DNA from: Elysia chlorotica
Taxonomy: Eukaryota > Mollusca > Gastropoda > Plakobranchidae
Length of the DNA stretch: 64,000 nucleotides
Direction of reading: 5' to 3'
Assembly (NCBI GenBank): GCA_003991915.1
Contig: RQTK01000929.1
Coordinates: forward strand, 124,001-188,000
Part shown: piece after piece, positions 61,201-64,000 of the stretch
Numbering within the stretch: the stretch's first letter is position 1
Layout: the number at the start of each line of letters is the position of its first letter
Position numbers and translations under genes: made by a program
The notes under the pieces: model-generated
The model's database searches: none
What the model saw: only the letters and a program-made list of their open reading frames with translations
What the model was told of the DNA's origin: nothing

Positions 61201-62865
61201 AGTATTGTCCTTTCCTCAAAGCCTTTTTGAGAAATTCATCAATGGATTTGTGGAAGACATCACCTGTAAGTAAAGGGAAGAGTAAAATAGGTTTGAAACA
61301 TTATTTTAAATCTTAATTTACAACTAAAAGTAAATAGCAAGAAGAGTATTAAAGGACTGTCAAATTTAACAAGTGATGTTACCAGAATCCTTCTAGAAGG
61401 TTCTTAAAAAAGGACAGCCAGATTGTCTTGTCTAATGTATAGCGGGAACAGTGTGTAGCTTACTCGTACAGTATAGAGCCCAATTGACATCACCTCTAAG
61501 GGTTCCTCTGACCTTATTTCTTCTTACAAGTAAATCCGCCCTGTGTGTTGGTTGCTTAACATCTAATATCAGTACTATATGGGCTATTTTATGGACCAGT
61601 CCCAAGACTATCATCTGGCAACTTCACATGTTGCCACACAAAACAATGCCGGGATACCTGGACCCCTGTCACATTATACTGACACAGACCTAGCCAGTAG
61701 GGAACAAAATGACACAAACTGCTCCCCCATATAACCCCTGACCTGCATGTAGCGTTTATTAGGGCTACAACGTATTACGACTTGATTTTTTTTTAAGCTG
61801 AGGAAATTAATTTTTGCAATATATATTCAAATTCTAGTTCATTGAACATTGGGTCTTGAAAAGAAATGTATTTAAAATTATCTAGTGCTCAGATGTTGGC
61901 TTTTTGTTAGACCTAGAATTTGGTATGGATCTAGATCATGTAGATCTAATTTGGTGATTTTAGTAACTTTTTTTTATTTTATTTCTGTAACTGGGAATTA
62001 GACAATGGCAATAAAAGATCAAATGGATTTAGATTAAGATCAACAGATGTACATCCATATTTATAACGCTTGAGAAGAGGAACAACAGCTACTAGTCTAG
62101 CTGTGCTATAAAATCTTTTCGACTGGAGACACCTTATAGCAGGAGTTTTCATTCACCATAGAAGTAGTACCCTAAGCCTTTTCAAAGAAAGATGCACAGA
62201 TTATACAAACTAGATATATCTACATATGAAATTAATATACCCTTCTGAATTAATATTTATAGAATTCAATGCCCATTATACCAAGTCTTAAACGCATATA
62301 AGTTGGCTAAACTTACCTGTCATAAAGGTTAGTGGCAAGCATTTAGGCATAGAAGCCCGAGGATGCTTCTCTAATATCTCTGTATACAATTTCATCCTTT
62401 CTTCAGATTCTCCCGCTGTTTAAAAGAAAAACAAGATGCTTAATGTCAGAGAACTCACATGTTTTCATTATGCTATTAAGAGTTTCACCCGTGCGCCAAT
62501 ATTTTTTTTTATTTAAATGCATTATAAGACTTTCCATCAGACTGTTACATATTCTAACATGTCATAAAAGCTATCAAGGAACAATCCAGCATATCCAATG
62601 ACTCAAGTAAAGTTAATGCCATTATCCTTGACTCCTGAACAAGGAAAATTTATTTCCATATGAATAGTATCAAGATACAACTAAATCGATAATGTTTTTT
62701 AAAGAGCATGATTTATGGTTTAAAAAATGTGTCAACTTTACTCACCTAGACCCATTGCTTGTTCATATTTATGGTAATATGACCAGTTTTCTGGATTTCT
62801 ACTAATGAGTGCTTTATTGATCTCTGCTGCCTTTTCTGGTTGACCCAATTGTAAATACAGAGATG
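40421..62865 (-). CDS. NAA15: NAA15, NatA auxiliary subunit, C-terminal ~653 residues (5' partial)
   Basis: Fifteen minus-strand exons join in frame with GT/AG introns: 62746-62865, 62317-62415, 61160-61263, 59612-59684, 56390-56553, 55429-55581, 51609-51737, 49387-49536, 49027-49090, 48578-48765, 46112-46220, 45628-45726, 45114-45257, 41416-41513, 40421-40687 (stop). The product follows animal NAA15 block by block: [72 protein letters not shown], a Lys/Glu linker, [12 protein letters not shown] and [11 protein letters not shown]. Known role: TPR-rich scaffold of N-terminal acetyltransferase A, which docks NAA10 on the ribosome to acetylate nascent N-termini. Human NAA15 is 866 aa, so about 210-220 N-terminal residues are encoded beyond the right edge. 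The first visible codon is split by an intron. The gene is expanded by repeats: nearly every intron carries a SINE, MITE or LINE, yet no coding exon is broken. Confidence 0.95.
40850..41400. repeat. Diverged tandem duplication (~255-bp period) in the last NAA15 intron
   Basis: 40850-41090 and 41108-41400 share CCATCTAAACAAGTTGCACT, GCGCACTCAAGGC/ACGCACTCAAGGC and GAAAATAGCAGTAAT. No frame is conserved, so this is not a duplicated exon. Confidence 0.8.
42066..42297 (-). mobile_element. tRNA-derived SINE, full-length, perfect 12-bp TSD
   Basis: Minus-strand copy flanked by ATTCGTCAAGAT at 42054-42065 and 42298-42309. It shows the 3' end TTGAGTTGGTTTAACGTCC (as read on +), the TATAGGCTATATTGTGG block and a head ending in GTTCTACCCC. 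It lies in the NAA15 intron between exons 41416-41513 and 45114-45257. Confidence 0.9.
42685..44825. mobile_element. TIR element A (CAGGGCTGCCA-type ends), long copy, ~2.1 kb
   Basis: The left end CAAGGCTGCCACTCAAGTTC and right end GAGTGGCAGCCCTG are inverted. It shares most of its body with 59829-61068 (for example TTTTGTAATTTTAGCTCCTA, CTTCCATCAAAAATTTGAGG, TCATTTGGTCTTCAAACTC). It holds extra internal sequence (about 44005-44770) missing from the other copy, plus a nested MITE. Target duplication only approximate (TAGCT/CAGCT). In an NAA15 intron. Confidence 0.75.
42999..43527. mobile_element. Nested MITE (GCCGTATTCATG ends), 529 bp, TSD CCTT
   Basis: Inverted ends GAGCCGTATTCATG and CATGAATACGGCC. 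CCTT is duplicated at 42995-42998 and 43528-43531. The related element at 59829-61068 shows the uninterrupted site (GTCCTTATCACA), which confirms the boundaries. Confidence 0.85.
45430..45540 (-). mobile_element. pogo-like MITE internal fragment
   Basis: CACCACCAATATGCCTTACA, GCCGCATTCAATGCTCATTG and CCTAAGACATG match the interior of the 31680-32021 copy. Termini are not recognisable. In an NAA15 intron. Confidence 0.55.
47402..47619. repeat. Local direct duplication (~86 bp, 131-bp offset)
   Basis: CTCTCAAATACACATGTCAA ... TATATCGGAAATACAGAAG ... GAGTCTTTCAGTTG appears at 47402-47487 and 47533-47619 with few changes. NAA15 intron. Confidence 0.85.
48578..48765 (-). CDS. NAA15: NAA15 exon encoding the charged Lys/Glu-rich linker
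   Basis: This exon encodes [20 protein letters not shown] followed by more Lys/Glu/Gln-rich sequence and ends [14 protein letters not shown]. In the family this is the solvent-exposed basic helix/linker between TPR blocks; in yeast and human NatA, basic segments of this subunit contribute to ribosome contact. Phase: two bases complete the glycine/glutamate codon begun in 49027-49090, and the exon ends on a complete AGA codon before GTGAGT. The [11 protein letters not shown] motif is a family anchor. Confidence 0.9.
49684..49947. repeat. Minisatellite, ~95-bp unit, three to four copies
   Basis: Units contain TTGAAACATAGTCCAGTTCA, ATATAATGGTTAGTGCT and CCTCCAGGTGTAACAGTG. The third unit has a short internal repeat (AGTCCAGTTCATAT twice). 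NAA15 intron. Confidence 0.85.
50330..51030 (-). repeat. Dispersed repeat with internal microsatellite, longest - copy
   Basis: The part 50715-51030 is the inverse of 25250-25620. The part 50330-50620 matches 57645-57923. The GA tract (50720-50740) joins the two parts. The three copies define a family of about 700 bp in which a GA/TC tract is an internal component. In an NAA15 intron. Confidence 0.75.
52549..54870 (-). mobile_element. Same LINE family, - strand copy with lost RT core
   Basis: Read on the - strand, the pre-RT region ([19 protein letters not shown] and [18 protein letters not shown]) is at 54535-54870, and [21 protein letters not shown] RT sequence at about 54360-54520. Later RT/thumb-like sequence ([28 protein letters not shown]) is at 53050-53430. 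The C-terminal [20 protein letters not shown] is at 52560-52700, ending with the same CTTAAACTAAAC tail. About 53440-54340 lacks LINE similarity and replaces the catalytic core. In an NAA15 intron. Confidence 0.8.
57645..58055 (-). repeat. Dispersed repeat, third copy, interrupted by assembly gap
   Basis: 57645-57923 matches 50330-50620 (for example TCACTGCAAA, GTTGACCAAG, CCCAGGCTTTG-like blocks). It then enters the N-run, which continues as (GA)n, as expected from the other copies. Confidence 0.7.
57924..58026. other. Assembly gap (103 N)
   Basis: N-run immediately before a (GA)n tract; probably an unresolved microsatellite. Confidence 0.99.
58027..58232 (+). repeat. (GA)n microsatellites
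   Basis: GA runs at 58027-58054 and about 58193-58232 in an NAA15 intron. Confidence 0.95.
59327..59470 (-). mobile_element. tRNA-derived SINE, 5'-truncated, 8-bp TSD
   Basis: Perfect ACTACCTC duplications at 59319-59326 and 59471-59478 bracket only the 3' ~144 bp of the family. Truncation on insertion, as expected for target-primed reverse transcription. In an NAA15 intron. Confidence 0.85.
59829..61068. mobile_element. TIR element A, short copy, 1240 bp, TSD GTTAAA
   Basis: Starts CAGGGCTGCCATTAAG and ends GAGTAGCAGCCCTG. The 6-bp duplication GTTAAA is at 59823-59828 and 61069-61074. It fills nearly all of the NAA15 intron between exons 61160-61263 and 59612-59684. Relative to the long copy it has ~370 bp of private sequence (about 60166-60530) and lacks the nested MITE. 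Confidence 0.85.
61545..61735 (-). mobile_element. Diverged SINE copy
   Basis: Shares the ATATCAGTACTATATGGGC block, the CATGTTGCCACACA block and CATTATACTGACAC with the family but is more diverged. No convincing target duplication seen. In an NAA15 intron. Confidence 0.7.
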
Positions 62866-64000
62866 CTGAAAAGAGAATTTCAAGGAAAAATATTTCAACT
62901 GCTTATTATGTCTAAATCATATCATTTACCCAAAGTCCTTTTCAGAGGAATATTAAATAACATCCTCCTGGGAAAGTCTTTTATCAAGCAACATATGATT
63001 CATGGCAACTTGAAAACCACTCACACCTACAACAGTCTTCTAATTGATTCCAGTATATTTTGAACATTATTGTCACACACGACTTTCAAAGAGTGGCATT
63101 TAAGTTGAGCTAGGCAGAGGCTCATGGCCGTATTGCCTTACCTTAATGGTAGTCAAGAGGACTCATTTCACCTCTCCATTACCTGCGGTACTGAGGTCTG
63201 TTACTGAATCAAGTGCCCTCACAATTAGTGATACAGATTAGTGAATATTAATAGTGCGCAACCTTAAAAAAGTCAAAAGAGAAATTCATCATCATCATCA
63301 TCGGTATCGAAGAAAAAATCACATCATCATCATCATCATCATCGGTATTTTGATTAACGTGCAGGTACTGGGGCAACATCCACATCAGTGGAACCCCTTC
63401 CAGGTAGCTGGCTTGCTGCACGCATGGCTGATCTCACACCAGATCTCCAGGTGTTTCTGTCATGAGGGTCAGTTGTTGAGAGTTTCCAGTCTTTCCGATC
63501 CCTCTCTGTCACCTGAGCACAACCTTAAAAAAGTCAAAAGAGAAAAAAAAAAGAAGAAAAAAACTCTTAAAACCAACACGCATGTCTAGATTCGGAATAA
63601 AAACTAGAGTGAATTACATTAATTGGTTAAAGTTACCTTAAATATATTGAACGTTAAAATATCAACCAATGGAATCACATGAATAGTTCGGCAAATTCTC
63701 TGCCTGCCAGTCATATTACGACGGTTATATCATGGATCATAGCCTGAATATCTAAGAAAGAAAAGGGATGAGGAAGGAGCAAAATACTCCCCCCCCCTCC
63801 CCCCCGGTAGAGATCTTGGGTAATCCGGCAGTGTTTATTCCCCTTGTGTAAAGACTTCGACCATTGATGTAGGGAAAGATGAAAACCATGCTTTGAGCGA
63901 TTCACATGAGTGTCAACCACCGCCCCACAGAGACACAAAGACTGTACTGGTTGGCATCTATAGTAAAGGTCTAGCTGTAAATACTTGCTGTTACCCACAA
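62866..64000. other. NAA15 intron / upstream region, no further exon seen
   Basis: No in-frame NAA15 block is recognisable here. There is a (CAT)n tract (63286-63342). A 27-bp direct repeat (CAACCTTAAAAAAGTCAAAAGAGAAA) at about 63260 and 63520 flanks it. A C-rich run lies at 63789-63806. Confidence 0.55.

Noticed and set aside
63254-63589. 111-codon frame with poly-His near the right edge
   Set aside because: Driven by the CAT microsatellite and an A-rich run; not an NAA15 exon.

Overview
The window is animal nuclear DNA, most likely from a mollusc and probably a gastropod; that placement is an inference from protein similarity, intron style and repeat content, not from a marker gene. There are no bacterial operons, rRNA or tRNA genes, or CRISPR arrays. 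The DNA is AT-rich, with long introns, many AG/CT, CTA and AAT microsatellites, two runs of Ns (12384-12592 and 57924-58026), and a striking excess of the palindrome-like word TCTAGATCTAGA.

Four protein-coding genes can be assembled from exons with canonical splice sites and consistent phases. (1) A 132-residue basic protein of unknown function on the + strand, 5054-9041. (2) PDZD11 on the - strand, 18391-22132, complete in five coding exons. (3) ANAPC13, a small APC/C subunit, on the + strand, 26368-29933, complete in two coding exons. (4) The C-terminal three quarters of NAA15, the auxiliary (ribosome-anchoring) subunit of N-terminal acetyltransferase A, on the - strand, 40421-62865, in fifteen exons; its 5' exons lie beyond the right edge. 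PDZD11 and ANAPC13 are divergent, ANAPC13 and NAA15 convergent. The four are housekeeping genes and do not appear to form one functional system.

Most of the rest is mobile-element sequence. There is a tRNA-derived SINE family (seven copies, four with clear target-site duplications of 8-16 bp) and several TIR-bounded DNA elements with visible TSDs. One of these DNA elements is nested inside another whose relative in the window preserves the empty site. There are two copies of a LINE with opposite orientation and lost RT cores, older CR1/Rex-like LINE scraps, and a Ty3/gypsy integrase relic inside the ANAPC13 intron. A hAT-like TIR element carries a BED-type zinc finger, and its finger region recurs 1.27 kb away. 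Local duplications include a ~0.9-1 kb tandem pair at 2204-4064, a CCAAT-containing array at 4206-4462, a 97-bp direct repeat around the likely ANAPC13 promoter, a minisatellite at 49684-49947, and a 178-bp perfect inverted repeat touching an assembly gap.

No clearly new biological system is evident. The most useful leads are the SINE family, the paired/nested TIR elements, the unidentified small gene, the tandem unit at 2204-4064 and the suspicious inverted repeat at the gap.
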